64,000 nucleotides of DNA, taken from assembly GCF_039534915.1 (NCBI RefSeq), contig NZ_BAAAWE010000001.1, forward strand, positions 8,141,452-8,205,451. The letters run 5' to 3'. The translations under genes were made by a program, and so were the position numbers. A model generated the notes under the pieces. It made no database searches. It saw only the letters and a list, made by a program, of their open reading frames with translations, and was not told the DNA's origin. Of this stretch, positions 24,865 through 32,929 are shown piece by piece (the first letter of the stretch is position 1; every line of letters begins with the position of its first letter). The stretch comes from Streptomyces roseofulvus. GTDB lineage: Bacteria; Actinomycetota; Actinomycetes; Streptomycetales; Streptomycetaceae.

Positions 24865-24884
24865 GTGTCTCACATGTGAGACAC
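24865..24884. promoter_or_regulatory. 20-bp perfect palindrome
   Basis: GTGTCTCACATGTGAGACAC is its own reverse complement. It ends 20 bases before the start of duplicated block copy B, right after a GC-rich stretch, and is followed by TTGACGG, which could be a -35 element. A repressor operator is the most economical reading. Confidence 0.5.
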
Positions 24885-25063
24885 CTTGACGGTCGGGACC
24901 AGGGAGGGCACCGCCACCTCGACCTGGACCGTCACGTGGGAGGCGCCCGCCCTCGGCGAATCCGGCACGATCACCGAGACCCGCGCCACGGCGTTCACGG
25001 CGTGGGTGGGCGAGGCGCAGGCCGTCGGCACCAGCTGACCCGCGCGGCAAGGGGAAGCGGCGA

Positions 25064-25081
25064 CTTCCCCAATTGGGGAAG
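25064..25081. promoter_or_regulatory. 18-bp perfect palindrome CTTCCCCAATTGGGGAAG, copy B
   Basis: Identical to 11582-11599 although bases directly before it differ, so the palindrome itself is conserved. The position is again about 25 bases after the ATP/GTP-binding stop codon. Confidence 0.5.
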
Positions 25082-25204
25082 AGCGATCTTGATCCCCGCT
25101 CACCACCAGGCTTACCACCGCGCTTACCACCGCAGGTCAACGGCCCGGGGCGACCGCTCGCCGGTACCGCCCGCCGCGAGGCCCCGTGGCCGGGACGGCC
25201 GGCT

Positions 25205-25275
25205 GGGTTGCCTCCCGGGTTGCCCTGCAAGGTGCTCCCCAGGTTGCCCTGCAAGTTGCTCTGCAGGTTGCCTCC
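25205..25275 (+). repeat. Iteron-like array, copy B
   Basis: About five units related to TTGCCCTGCAAGTTGC. Compared with copy A one unit is missing, which shows that unit number varies while unit sequence is kept. Confidence 0.5.
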
Positions 25276-25611
25276 AGGCTCTTGTGGCGACGGGCAAACC
25301 TGCAGCTCAGACCGTGTGGTCAAGGGGTGCGCGCCGCGCCGACTATTTCTGTACGGGACCCTCCTGAGGCTCCGGCTTTCGTACGGAGCCCGGCCCGGGG
25401 ATCCGCCGGCCCCGCGCCACGCCCGCCGGCTGCGTGTCCAGTGCACCCTGGCGGCGAAGTGCTTCCGTGTCGGGCAGCGGCACGGCGGGCAGGTCGTCAA
25501 GGTCTCCTGCGCGACTGGTCGCGCCGCCACCGCGCCGCCACCTCACGTCCCTGCCCATCGCCCCTGGTCGGTGCCGAGGAGGCGGGCGCGCCCGAGGGGC
25601 TTCCCCGGGTC

Positions 25612-25861
25612 CGTCGGCCAGGCGCGTCCAGCGGTGAACGGCCGAGGCACCTGTGCCGGTCCGGCTGAGCATGCCGGTCTGCCCGGCGCTGAGCAGCACG
25701 GAGTCGACGGGTATCGCCAGAGGCGCAATCGTCTCCGCCCCTGTCTCCGCCGTGGCTGTCGACTGGGCCCAATCCGCCGCGTCGGCCGCGACGGCCGGCG
25801 TGCTCAGGGTCCCTGCGGATACGGCCAGGACCAGGGCGACGGCCGGGCTGAGGTGCTTCAA
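25612..25861 (-). pseudogene. Amino-terminal fragment of an FG-GAP-type secreted protein
   Basis: The minus frame starts at TTG 25861 with GGGAGG about 7 bases ahead. It has a signal peptide (LKHLSPAVALVLAVSAGTLS with cleavage near AVAADAADW) and continues ETIAPLAIPVDSVLLSAGQT, GMLSRTGTGASAVHRWTRLA. These phrases are the usual beginning of Streptomyces VCBS/FG-GAP proteins. The similarity stops at about 25612, where other sequence is joined. The carboxy-terminal part of such a protein is at the left edge of the window in the same orientation. Confidence 0.6.
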
Positions 25862-26176
25862 AGGGGGACCTCCCGCACAGAAGTGGTGGTGACGATCACT
25901 CACCATCAGCACCAGACCCATGAAGACCATTGAAGGTTGTACGGCACCGCCGGGATCAGGACTGGATCCGTCAGGTCTGCTCCAGGTCATGCTCGTCCGA
26001 CACTGAGGCGTCCGGCGTTCCCACGGAAGCGCCAGGTCCGGGCGGTTGGCCGTAAACCCACGACACCGAGGCGGCGCGCCCTAGCCGGTCAGGCGATCTT
26101 CCCTTGTGGGGGAGTGGGCAGCGAGTGAGACGCGCTCTGCGCTCGGCACTGCCGGCCGTGGCGTTCACCGTCTCAC

Positions 26177-26229
26177 CATTGCAATGCTGTGGCGTATGCC
26201 GTTGCATCAATGCGGCAGTCATTGCAATG
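26177..26229 (+). promoter_or_regulatory. Paired CATTGCAATG sites upstream of the DUF4097 gene
   Basis: The 10-base palindrome CATTGCAATG occurs at 26177-26186 and 26220-26229, 43 bases apart (about four helical turns). A related GTTGCATCAATGC lies between. The pair is 126 bases ahead of the DUF4097 start, so it is a likely operator for a dimeric regulator that binds cooperatively. Confidence 0.5.
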
Positions 26230-26355
26230 AAATTCCCACGTTGACCTGCGCTGATGCCATTCCAGTGCAACGTGCTTGTTGCCACACCCTGGAAAGCAAC
26301 GTAGCTTTTCCCATGTCGGAAACGCCGACCACGACTCCACGGGAGAAGCCACACC

Positions 26356-27027
26356 ATGCAGACCTTCGCCACCACCGCCCCGATCACCACCGTCGTCGAC
26401 ATCCCCGCCGGCCACCTCCGCTTCATCGCCGCCGACCGGGCCGACGCCACCGTCGACATCCGCCCCGCCCGCCCCGGCAAGAGCCGCGACGTCAAGGCCG
26501 CCGAGGACACCACCGTCACCTACGCCGACGGCGTCCTCACCATCACCGCCCCCGAGGCGAAGAACCAGCTCTTCGGCCCCTCCGGCGCCGTCGAGGTCAC
26601 CGTCCAGCTCCCCGCCGGCTCCCGCGTCCAGGCCAGGGCCGCCGGCGCCGAACTCCGCGGCGTCGGACGCCTCGGCGACGTCAGCTACGAAAGCGCCCAG
26701 GGCCCGGTCAAGCTCGACGAGGCCGCCACCGTCCGCCTCGCCCTCCAGGACGGCGACATCACCATCGGCCGCCTCAACGGCCCCGCCGACCTCACCACCG
26801 CCCGCGGCGACCTCCGCATCACCGAGGCCACCACCGGCACCGTCGTCCTCGCCACCCAGTCCGGCTCCATCACCGTCGGCGCCGCCCGCGGCACCGCCGC
26901 CACCCTCGACGCCGGCACCTCCTACGGCCGCATCCACAACACCCTGCAGAACGCCAAGGGCACCGGCGCCGACCTCACCATCCGCGCCACCACCTCCCAC
27001 GGCGACATCACCGCCCACGCCAACTAG
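26356..27027 (+). CDS. DUF4097-like beta-helix protein
   Basis: The 223-residue protein starts at ATG 26356 after GGGAGAAG. It consists of repeated short strands rich in D, T and V (VDIPAGHLRFIAADRADATV, TVTYADGVLTITAPEAKNQL, VEVTVQLPAGSRVQARAAGA, GDITIGRLNGPADLTTARGD and RITEATTGTVVLATQSGSIT), the pattern of DUF4097 right-handed beta-solenoids. There is no signal peptide, so it is probably cytoplasmic. In Streptomyces such genes often stand next to a small regulator and ABC-transporter genes; neither is present here because an insertion sequence follows shortly. Third positions are almost all C or G. Function is unknown. Confidence 0.8.
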   Translation: MQTFATTAPITTVVDIPAGHLRFIAADRADATVDIRPARPGKSRDVKAAEDTTVTYADGVLTITAPEAKNQLFGPSGAVEVTVQLPAGSRVQARAAGAELRGVGRLGDVSYESAQGPVKLDEAATVRLALQDGDITIGRLNGPADLTTARGDLRITEATTGTVVLATQSGSITVGAARGTAATLDAGTSYGRIHNTLQNAKGTGADLTIRATTSHGDITAHAN

Positions 27028-27093
27028 GGAGCTTCTTCCGGATCTTGGTCCGGGCGGACTTCGCACGCTGCTGTCCGCGCATATATTGGCGGC

Positions 27094-27342
27094 GTGGACG
27101 AAGCCGAGGTGAGTGGCCAGGCATGGAGGGACGAGGTCAGAGCACGTCCGACAGCTGAGCAGGATCGGGACGCCCTGGCCCGGCTCGTCGAAACGGATGC
27201 GGACTCCTTCGAGGTTGAGCTGTACGAGCGTGCGGCAGATCCCCAGGTGCTTTCGATTGATCGTGCCCAAAGGTCGCAGGCCGGGCAGTACGCCAGGCGT
27301 GTGCGACGGCTTCGCGAGCATCAGCGGCGCCAAGGCAGTTGA
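27094..27342 (+). CDS. Small hydrophilic hypothetical protein, 82 residues
   Basis: Starts at GTG 27094. The product is charged and mostly helical (TAEQDRDALARLVETDADSF, ELYERAADPQVLSIDRAQRS, ending YARRVRRLREHQRRQGS). The frame ends 7 bases before the terminal repeat of the adjacent insertion sequence, so the natural carboxy terminus may have been altered by the insertion. No family is recognised. Codon use is less biased than in its neighbours. Confidence 0.4.
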   Translation: MDEAEVSGQAWRDEVRARPTAEQDRDALARLVETDADSFEVELYERAADPQVLSIDRAQRSQAGQYARRVRRLREHQRRQGS

Positions 27343-27349
27343 ACAGTAG

Positions 27350-28232
27350 CCTTCGGATCATCTGATCGTTGGTTGATGTGTGTCGTTGACTGATGCCCAG
27401 TGGGCACGCATCGAGCCGTTGCTGCCGGACCGGACGCTTCGGCGGGGTGGGCGGTGGCGTGATCACCGGCAGGTGATCGACGCGATCGCGTTCAAGTACC
27501 GCACCGGGACACCGTGGATGGACCTGCCCGAGCACTTCGGCTGGTGGAAGGGCGCCCATAACCGGCTGCGGAAGTGGGCCGCCGATGGCACCTGGGAGAA
27601 GGTCTTCACCGCTCTGATGGCTCAGGCGGACGCCGAGGACGATCTCGATTGGATCGTCTCGGTCGACTCCACGATCGTCCGGGCTCATCAGCACGCCGCC
27701 GGGGCCCGTCAAAAGGGGCCCCGTCCGTCGAGCCGGACGATCATGCCCTCGGACGGTCCCGTGGCGGGCTGACGACGAAGATCCATCTCGCGGCTGACGG
27801 CCGATGTCGGCCCCTGGCGTTCGTCCTCACGCCTGGCCAGGCGGGTGACGCGCCCGCGTTCCCCGACGTCATGGCCAACCTGCGGGTGCCTCGCCCGATC
27901 GGTCGTCCCAGGACCACCCCGGAAATGGTCCTGGCCGACAAGGCGTATTCGTCCCCGGCGATCCGCGAGCATCTCCGTCGGCGCGGGATCCGGGCGGTGA
28001 TTCCGCAGCCCGCCGACCAGGCCACCCACCGCAAACGCCGCGGCAGCTGGGGCGGCCGTCCGCCGGCCTTCGACCGCGACGCTTACAAGCGACGCAACAC
28101 CGTTGAGCGGTGCATCAACAAGCTCAAGCAGTGGCGCGGCCTGGCTACCCGCTACGAGAAGACCGCCACCATCTACCTCGCCGGACTCCACATCGCCGCC
28201 ATCTTCATCTGGTCCGCGAGATGATCCGAAGG
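27350..28232 (+). mobile_element. IS5-family (IS427-like) insertion sequence, 883 bp
   Basis: Perfect 14-base terminal inverted repeats CCTTCGGATCATCT lie at 27350-27363 and, inverted, at 28219-28232. Between them two overlapping plus frames encode one transposase. No obvious target duplication is visible. The right repeat overlaps the last codons of the transposase gene. The element appears complete and potentially active. Confidence 0.8.
27380..28224 (+). CDS. IS5-family transposase made by -1 frameshift
   Basis: The first frame (27380-27772) begins SLTDAQWARIEPLLPDRTLR and holds the helix-turn-helix and the first catalytic aspartate (LDWIVSVDSTIVRAHQHAAG). The second frame continues from about 27710 with SRGGLTTKIHLAADGRCRPL, the second aspartate in EMVLADKAYSSPAIREHLRR, and the glutamate in RRNTVERCINKLKQWRGLAT, ending at 28224. 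The shift is -1 at AAAAGGGG (27711-27718), where A-AAG-GGG allows both tRNAs to re-pair. IS427-group elements are known to use such programmed frameshifting, so the gene is treated as functional. Joined length is about 281 residues, normal for the family. Confidence 0.8.
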
Positions 28233-28329
28233 AAACGGCCTAACCGCCGGCACACGTGCGGAAGCAAGACCAGCGCCGTGGAGGAGCCGGTCCACAGGGC
28301 GCTCCTCCGCCGCCCCTGACCGGCGTCCC

Positions 28330-28360
28330 AGGGACACCGATCGGTGCGCTCGGTGTCCCT
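28330..28360. terminator. 11-bp perfect hairpin
   Basis: AGGGACACCGA (28330-28340) and its exact complement (28350-28360) with a 9-base loop. It lies between the IS and a decayed plasmid gene. Confidence 0.45.
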
Positions 28361-28375
28361 GTTCGATCCCCGGAG

Positions 28376-28791
28376 TGCGCTAGTGGGGGAGTCCGGGGGT
28401 TCCCGGACAACCAGACGCTCCTCGAGGCGATCGGCAACCCGCGCCGCGAAGCCCACGACGCCCGCCAGCAGGCCGAGTACGACGCCCGCCAGCGCGAGCA
28501 CCAGGAGGAACTGCGTCGCATCGCCGCCCAGCACCAGGCCGAGCGAGAGGCCGCCGTCCGGTGTGCGCCGACTGCGGCACCCGGTTCCCCGACGAACGGT
28601 GGAAGGCCATCGAGCCCGCCGGGTGGAGCGCCCCGCGCGAGACCCACCCGCACCTGTGCGACCACTGCAAGCAGCGCGCCCACGCCGCCGAACGGCAAGC
28701 CGCGCAGGCCGGGCCCGAGCATGAGGAGCACAACCAGGCCGTGCCCGAGCAGAAGGCCGGCGGCACCTGGCTCTCCCGCTTCCGAGGCTGA
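28376..28791 (+). pseudogene. Replication-relaxation-type tail with zinc finger, frameshifted
   Basis: One frame reads DNQTLLEAIGNPRREAHDAR then QHQAEREAAVR. After a one-base shift near 28561 a second frame reads CADCGTRFPDERWKAIEPAG, HLCDHCKQRAHAAERQAAQ and ends GGTWLSRFRG. The cysteine pairs and the SxRFRG-type end match the tail of the gene at 1345-2160 (CTRCGRRFSDERW to GLFRRRG). The nuclease-like core is missing. It is a third remnant of this plasmid gene family in the window. Confidence 0.55.
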
Positions 28792-28842
28792 CGACCGGAT
28801 CGAGAGTACGGCCGGGCAGGACGTCCTGCCCGGCCGTGGCGG

Positions 28843-29061
28843 CTACTCCCAGGGCCGTGGCAGCGCGTGCCACAGGTCCCTGAGCCAGTCGGGCGGGTTG
28901 GTGAGGAACTTGTCCACCAGCCGGGCCGTGATGGACCGAGCGGCCCCTTCGGCGGCACCCTGGCCTATCGCGGCGGTCAGGCCGGCACCGACAGCGGGCT
29001 GCTGCGGGACGGGCGCAGGGACGGGCGGCTGTGCGGGCGCGGGAACGTTGTCCCGGGTCAT
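28843..29061 (-). CDS. Small plasmid-type hypothetical protein, 72 residues
   Basis: Starts at ATG 29061 with AAGGGAGT about 8 bases ahead. The product has a Pro/Ala-rich start (MTRDNVPAPAQPPVPAPVPQ), then GAGLTAAIGQGAAEGAARSI, and a conserved-looking end (LVDKFLTNPPDWLRDLWHAL). An in-frame ATG at 29271 with GGAGG ahead would add 70 poorly biased codons and is less likely. It is convergent with the replication-relaxation remnant, as is usual for integrative plasmids. Function is unknown. Confidence 0.5.
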   Translation of the reverse strand: MTRDNVPAPAQPPVPAPVPQQPAVGAGLTAAIGQGAAEGAARSITARLVDKFLTNPPDWLRDLWHALPRPWE

Positions 29062-29718
29062 GATGCTACTCCCTTGAGCGGAGGAATCGAGGACAGCGGA
29101 CACCTGCTGTGGTGTCGTCCGCGTGGGGGTGGTGAGCGCCTCGCGGTCGGCGGTCCTGCGGCTCTCTGCGTGAGAGCGTCCCTGTGGGGTCGTAGCCCTG
29201 GCCCAAGGTGGCGTGTCCAGCGTAGCGGCGATCGGCGCAAGTGGTGCCCCGGGCGTCTGGCGGGTGGTCATCGGTACTGCCTCCAGCGTCAGTTCGACAT
29301 GCGGGCGGACAGTGACAGGACTCAGGTGCTTGCGTCTCGTCCTGGCGGGCACGGCTTCTTCAACCCGCACGGGCCGAAGGCCGGGATCCAGGCAGCAGCG
29401 ACCGGGAGGAACGATCCCGGGGCACGAGGAAGGCCCGGACGCCTGGTCCGGGCCTTGCGCTGTCGGGGGAGGGTGAGTGAGTCGACTGCCATGAAGGGAG
29501 TCGGCAACCTGTTCGTCTACGCCACCGCCAACACCGGCCTTTGACCGGCCGACGGGTACAGGGCCTCCACTCACCACCACGCTTACCACCGGCCTTACCA
29601 AGCCGCCGCGCACCGCTGTGACCTGCAAGGGCCAGTACTTGGGTTACTCCTCGCCCGCCAAAACCACGACCGACCCCGCCCCCGCCGCCCCTCTCGGCCC
29701 TACGCCCCGCCGCACCCG
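29062..29718. other. No supported gene; plasmid-derived intergenic debris
   Basis: No frame here has convincing codon bias. A third, short set of GCTTACCACC-type repeats lies at about 29572-29602, related to those in the duplicated blocks. A 17-codon frame MKGVGNLFVYATANTGL at 29491-29544 follows a GA-rich stretch but is too short to call. Confidence 0.4.
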
Positions 29719-29811
29719 GGTAGGGTCGGGCACAGCCCGCGCCGATATGGCGTGCGCGGGCGAGGCCCGGTGCCCAGCGCGCTCTGGGAGCAGTACCACC
29801 GGGCCGCCCCT
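29719..29811 (+). repeat. 94-bp segment shared with 12113-12206, copy B
   Basis: Nearly identical to the copy at 12.1 kb, including TAGGGT, CGCGCCGATATGG and the start MACAGEARCP. Downstream the frame degenerates within about 25 codons. From here to 30117 no intact gene is visible. Confidence 0.55.
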
Positions 29812-30117
29812 TCCTTCCCGCTCGGCCTGTCCGTACGGGTTGCGGGTCGCCTGCACGAGCCGGACGGGATGCGGCTGGTGAGTGCGAGCCCCATGGTGAG
29901 TCCGGCCGTGACCCTGATAGGTCCGCCCCTTGTTTTCCCAGGTGAACGGGCCTGCTGATAGGCGAGGCTGATAGGAGCTCGGGCCGGGCTTACCACGCGT
30001 GTGCAACGCGAACCGAGCTGGCCGGCTTCACGCAGGAGACGTTCGACTTCGGCTGACTCGACGACAGCGAGGCCGGGCAGGATCGCCCTGCCCGGCCCCG
30101 CTATCTGTTCCGGTTGC

Positions 30118-30537
30118 TCACCGGCTGAGGCGGATGCGTGGCCCCCACGCGAGCTCGAGGTCGTCGAGGAAGACGGTCTCCAGCTCCTTCTCCCACTTGC
30201 TGCGCAGACCGAACGGGTTGGTCTCCATCCGCTCCAGGACGACCAGGGTCTCGGACTGCCCGATCAGCGCGTACCGGCCGTGCGAGGCGGGCCGACTGCC
30301 GGGTCCGTACGCCCGCAGCAGCTCCTCCAGGCGCTCGCGGTGCTGCTCCACGAACGCCTCCAGGCGCTCGATGTACCCCGCCCGTTCCTCGGCGCGCACC
30401 GCGCGCAGAGCGACGTCCAGGAACTCCCCGTCCGGCCAGTGCAGCGCCGCGGGCGCGGCCAGGGCCCACGGGAAGCGCTCCGCCGCCGCCAAGACCTCCG
30501 TTGCGTCCACCGCCACGACCGGTTCGGCTTCCTGCAC
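30118..30537 (-). CDS. Hypothetical plasmid-type protein, about 139 residues
   Basis: Strong G/C third-position bias begins at about 30537, where a GTG could start the gene (VQEAEPVVAVDATEVLAAAE). Parts read RFPWALAAPAALHWPDGEFL, VRAEERAGYIERLEAFVEQH, LEELLRAYGPGSRPASHGRY, ALIGQSETLVVLERMETNPF and WEKELETVFLDDLELAWGPR. It is mixed alpha/beta without membrane segments or cysteines. The frame continues upstream into poorly biased sequence, so the true start may be lost and the gene truncated. No family is recognised. It is adjacent to plasmid-derived repeats and is probably part of the same decayed element. Confidence 0.5.
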   Translation of the reverse strand: MQEAEPVVAVDATEVLAAAERFPWALAAPAALHWPDGEFLDVALRAVRAEERAGYIERLEAFVEQHRERLEELLRAYGPGSRPASHGRYALIGQSETLVVLERMETNPFGLRSKWEKELETVFLDDLELAWGPRIRLSR

Positions 30538-30701
30538 TGGTGTGCGTTCTCGCTTTTTCTGCGGCAGATAGAGGGCTCTGAGCCGCAGTGCAGCAGATAG
30601 TTGAGATGCCTCTTTGTCCTGCTTGCAGTGCGGTTGATCTGGGCTGCAACAAGTTGAATGAGAAGACCGCAAATAGAGTGAGAACTCGTGGCAGCCGTGG
30701 G

Positions 30702-30745
30702 TCCTTGCCGAGCGGAGGTCCTCGAGGACCGCTCGGAGGCAAGGA
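30702..30745. repeat. Long imperfect palindrome centred on GGTCCTCGAGGACC
   Basis: Arms TCCTTGCC-GAGCGG-AGGTCCT and the matching AGGACCGCTCGG-AGGCAAGGA pair over about 20 bases with small bulges. It occupies the promoter-distal part of the 496-base gap before the six-finger gene, in which no gene is seen. Confidence 0.5.
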
Positions 30746-31033
30746 GATGCCCTTGACCAGCCGCGGTGGTACTGGTTGCCGGGCCCCGCGTCCATCGCCC
30801 TACATTTCCGGATCAGCGAGGACCTGACCGGAGTGAACGGCACCGGCGACGATTCCTGCCCACGCCGTGTACCCGAAGCCGCGGCCTGAGCCCCGGGCCG
30901 CTCAGGCCGAGCCGGGCACCCGGCTCCCGCCGGACAGGCGCTCGTCAGCGTCGATGTCAGTGGCCGCCTCTATGCTGCGCCGCACAGCGAGGCAAGACCC
31001 CGCTCACCCTTCAAGAGCGGGGAGTTGGAACCC

Positions 31034-32563
31034 ATGGCGCGCACCGGCAGACCGCGGAAGGACCCGCGCCAGCCGGAAGAGATCATGCGGGCGGCGGGCC
31101 TGGAGCCCCTGGAGCCCTACCCCGGCAGCGCCGGCCCGTGGCGGTGCCGTCACGGGGCGTGCGGGCGGGAGGTCACCCCCCGCCTGAGCAACGTCACCAA
31201 GGGACAGCGCGGCTGCGTGTACTGCTCCGGTCGTGCCCGGATCGACCCCGAGGCCGCAGCCGGAGTGATGCGGGCGGCCGGCCTGGAACCCCTGGAGCCC
31301 TATCCCGGCAGCGACCGGAAGTGGCGGTGCCGCCACCTCGCCTGCGGACGCGAGGTCGCACCCACCTACGTCCGGATCAACTCCGGCTCAGGGCCCTGCC
31401 GATGGTGCGCACCGAACGCACCGGTCGACCCGGACGTTGCCGCAGCCGACATGCGGGCCGCGGGCCTGGAACCCCTCACCCCGTACCCGGGAGTGGACAC
31501 ACCGTGGCCCGGCCGCTGCACGACGTGCGGAGAGCGCGGGACCCCCACGCTGGGCTCCATCCGGAGGGGGCAGGGCGGCTGCTACCCCTGCGGCCGGCGC
31601 AAGGCCAACGAGTCGATGCGCCACGGCGCCGAGACCGCGGCCGCGGCGATGCGGGCGGCGGGCCTGGAGCCGCTGGAGCCGTACCCCGGCACCGCGTTCC
31701 CGTGGAAGAGCCGCTGCATCAAGTGCGGGACCACCGTCTCTCCCCGCCTGGGCTCCCTGACCGGCCGCAGCCGACGCCCAGCCTGCAAGCCATGCGCCGA
31801 CCGGGCAACCGGTGTGGCACAGCGCCACGACGAGGACCTGGCCGTCGCCGAGATGCGCGAGCACGGATTCGAACCGCAGGAACCGTACCGCGGCGTCAAG
31901 TACCCCTGGCGGTGCCTGTGCCACGGCTGCGGCACCATCACGTCGCCGACCTTCGGATCCATCCTGGCCGGCCAGAGCGGATGCCGACGCTGCGCCGACC
32001 TCCGCGCCGCCGCCGCACGACGGGAAGACCCCGAACGCGCCGCCGCCTCCATGCGCGAGGCCGGTCTCGAGCCCCTGGAGCCCTACACCACGACCATGAC
32101 GCCCTGGCGGTGCCGCTGCACCACCTGTGGCCGCACCTCGACCCCAATCCTGGCCAAGATCCGCAGCGGCCGCAGATGCAAGTACTGCGCCCGGCACGGC
32201 TTCGACCGCGCCGCGCCCGCCCGCGTCTACGTCGTCACCCACGCACAGCACGGCGCCGTCAAAATCGGCGTCGCCGGCGCTCTTCAGCGCAACGACCGCA
32301 TCGCACAGCACCGCCGCCTCGGATGGGCCCTGTTCTACGAACACCACGTGCCCACCGGCGACGAGGCCCTGTCCGTCGAGCAGACAATCCTGCGCCGCCT
32401 GCGCGCCGCCGGGCACGGCATCTTCCTCACCGCCGCCCAGATGCCCAACGGCTGGACCGAGACGTTCGACGCCGCCCGCGTCACCGCCGCCCAGCTTCGA
32501 GACGCGATCCGGGAACACCAGCCCACGCCACCCCCACCTCAGCCGCCACCGACCCTGTTCTAG
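31034..32563 (+). CDS. Six-unit zinc-finger protein with carboxy-terminal GIY-YIG-like domain
   Basis: This 509-residue protein starts at ATG 31034 (MARTGRPRKDPRQPEE); GGGGAG lies about 18 bases ahead, and ATG 31025 is the alternative. Six tandem units of about 64 residues share the phrase AAGLEPLEPYPG, then PWRCRC-x2-CG, a basic stretch and a final GCxxC, so each carries four metal-binding-type cysteines or histidines (HGACGREVTPRLSNVTKGQR, GCVYCSGRA in unit 1). The end (VYVVTHAQHGAVKIGVAGAL, then RIAQHRRLGWALFYEHHVPT and ALSVEQTILRRLRAAGHG) matches GIY-YIG nucleases: the tyrosine-valine strand at about residue 399, VKIG near 409-412, and the metal-binding glutamate at 449. It resembles a homing-type or defence nuclease with a modular DNA-reading arm. 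It stands alone, flanked by hairpins. Confidence 0.7.
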   Translation: MARTGRPRKDPRQPEEIMRAAGLEPLEPYPGSAGPWRCRHGACGREVTPRLSNVTKGQRGCVYCSGRARIDPEAAAGVMRAAGLEPLEPYPGSDRKWRCRHLACGREVAPTYVRINSGSGPCRWCAPNAPVDPDVAAADMRAAGLEPLTPYPGVDTPWPGRCTTCGERGTPTLGSIRRGQGGCYPCGRRKANESMRHGAETAAAAMRAAGLEPLEPYPGTAFPWKSRCIKCGTTVSPRLGSLTGRSRRPACKPCADRATGVAQRHDEDLAVAEMREHGFEPQEPYRGVKYPWRCLCHGCGTITSPTFGSILAGQSGCRRCADLRAAAARREDPERAAASMREAGLEPLEPYTTTMTPWRCRCTTCGRTSTPILAKIRSGRRCKYCARHGFDRAAPARVYVVTHAQHGAVKIGVAGALQRNDRIAQHRRLGWALFYEHHVPTGDEALSVEQTILRRLRAAGHGIFLTAAQMPNGWTETFDAARVTAAQLRDAIREHQPTPPPPQPPPTLF

Positions 32564-32893
32564 CTACTCCGCACCCGCCCTGGGACGACCCCGGCATCGG
32601 TGTTGCCGTTCACCTCGTGCAGGTGGGGGTGCGGCGCGCTCCGAGCCACGCATTACGGCCCTGCGCCAGATCACGCCCGTGGTCAGGACCTGGGCGGCGA
32701 GTGTTGCGTACTCAACCACCGCTTCGGGGCCGCATTTGGGACGGTACGGGCGCTGGGGCCTTGGTGCGGAGCCGGTTACCGCCGAAGAAGTCCCTTGCCA
32801 TCGCGGTTCCTCTGGGTTCTCTGGCCGCACAGTTGAGACACCCAATGGCCCACTCCCACACAGGGAGCCGTGCCACCCCCCTCCCGCCACTGC
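32564..32893. other. No supported gene
   Basis: The 733 bases between the six-finger gene and the small gene at 33297 contain no frame with clear codon bias. The one marked structure is the hairpin at 32894-32929. Confidence 0.4.
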
Positions 32894-32929
32894 ATCGGGT
32901 GGGCAACACACGGACGTTGCCCACCCGAT
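32894..32929. terminator. Perfect 14-bp hairpin
   Basis: ATCGGGTGGGCAAC (32894-32907), an 8-base loop, and the exact complement (32916-32929). No T-run. It is a likely terminator, although it lies 330 bases after the six-finger gene. Confidence 0.55.

Larger units (their letters stand above)
24904..25505 (+). repeat. Duplicated integrative-plasmid block, copy B
   Basis: This is the second copy of the block at 11422-12035, sharing order and most bases. Its first 135 bases (to TGA 25036-25038) are the last 45 codons of the ATP/GTP-binding gene (TATSTWTVTWEAPALGESGT and FTAWVGEAQAVGTS). Nothing of that gene remains upstream, so copy B is truncated there. It ends where an FG-GAP gene fragment begins on the other strand. 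Confidence 0.8.

Noticed and set aside
28355..28375. tRNA-like T-loop GTTCGATCC that could mark an attachment site
   Set aside because: The flanking bases cannot form a T-stem and no other tRNA arm is present.
29061..29271. Extension of the small plasmid protein to ATG 29271
   Set aside because: The added codons show about genome-average third-position GC and low complexity; the internal start has good bias and its own ribosome site.
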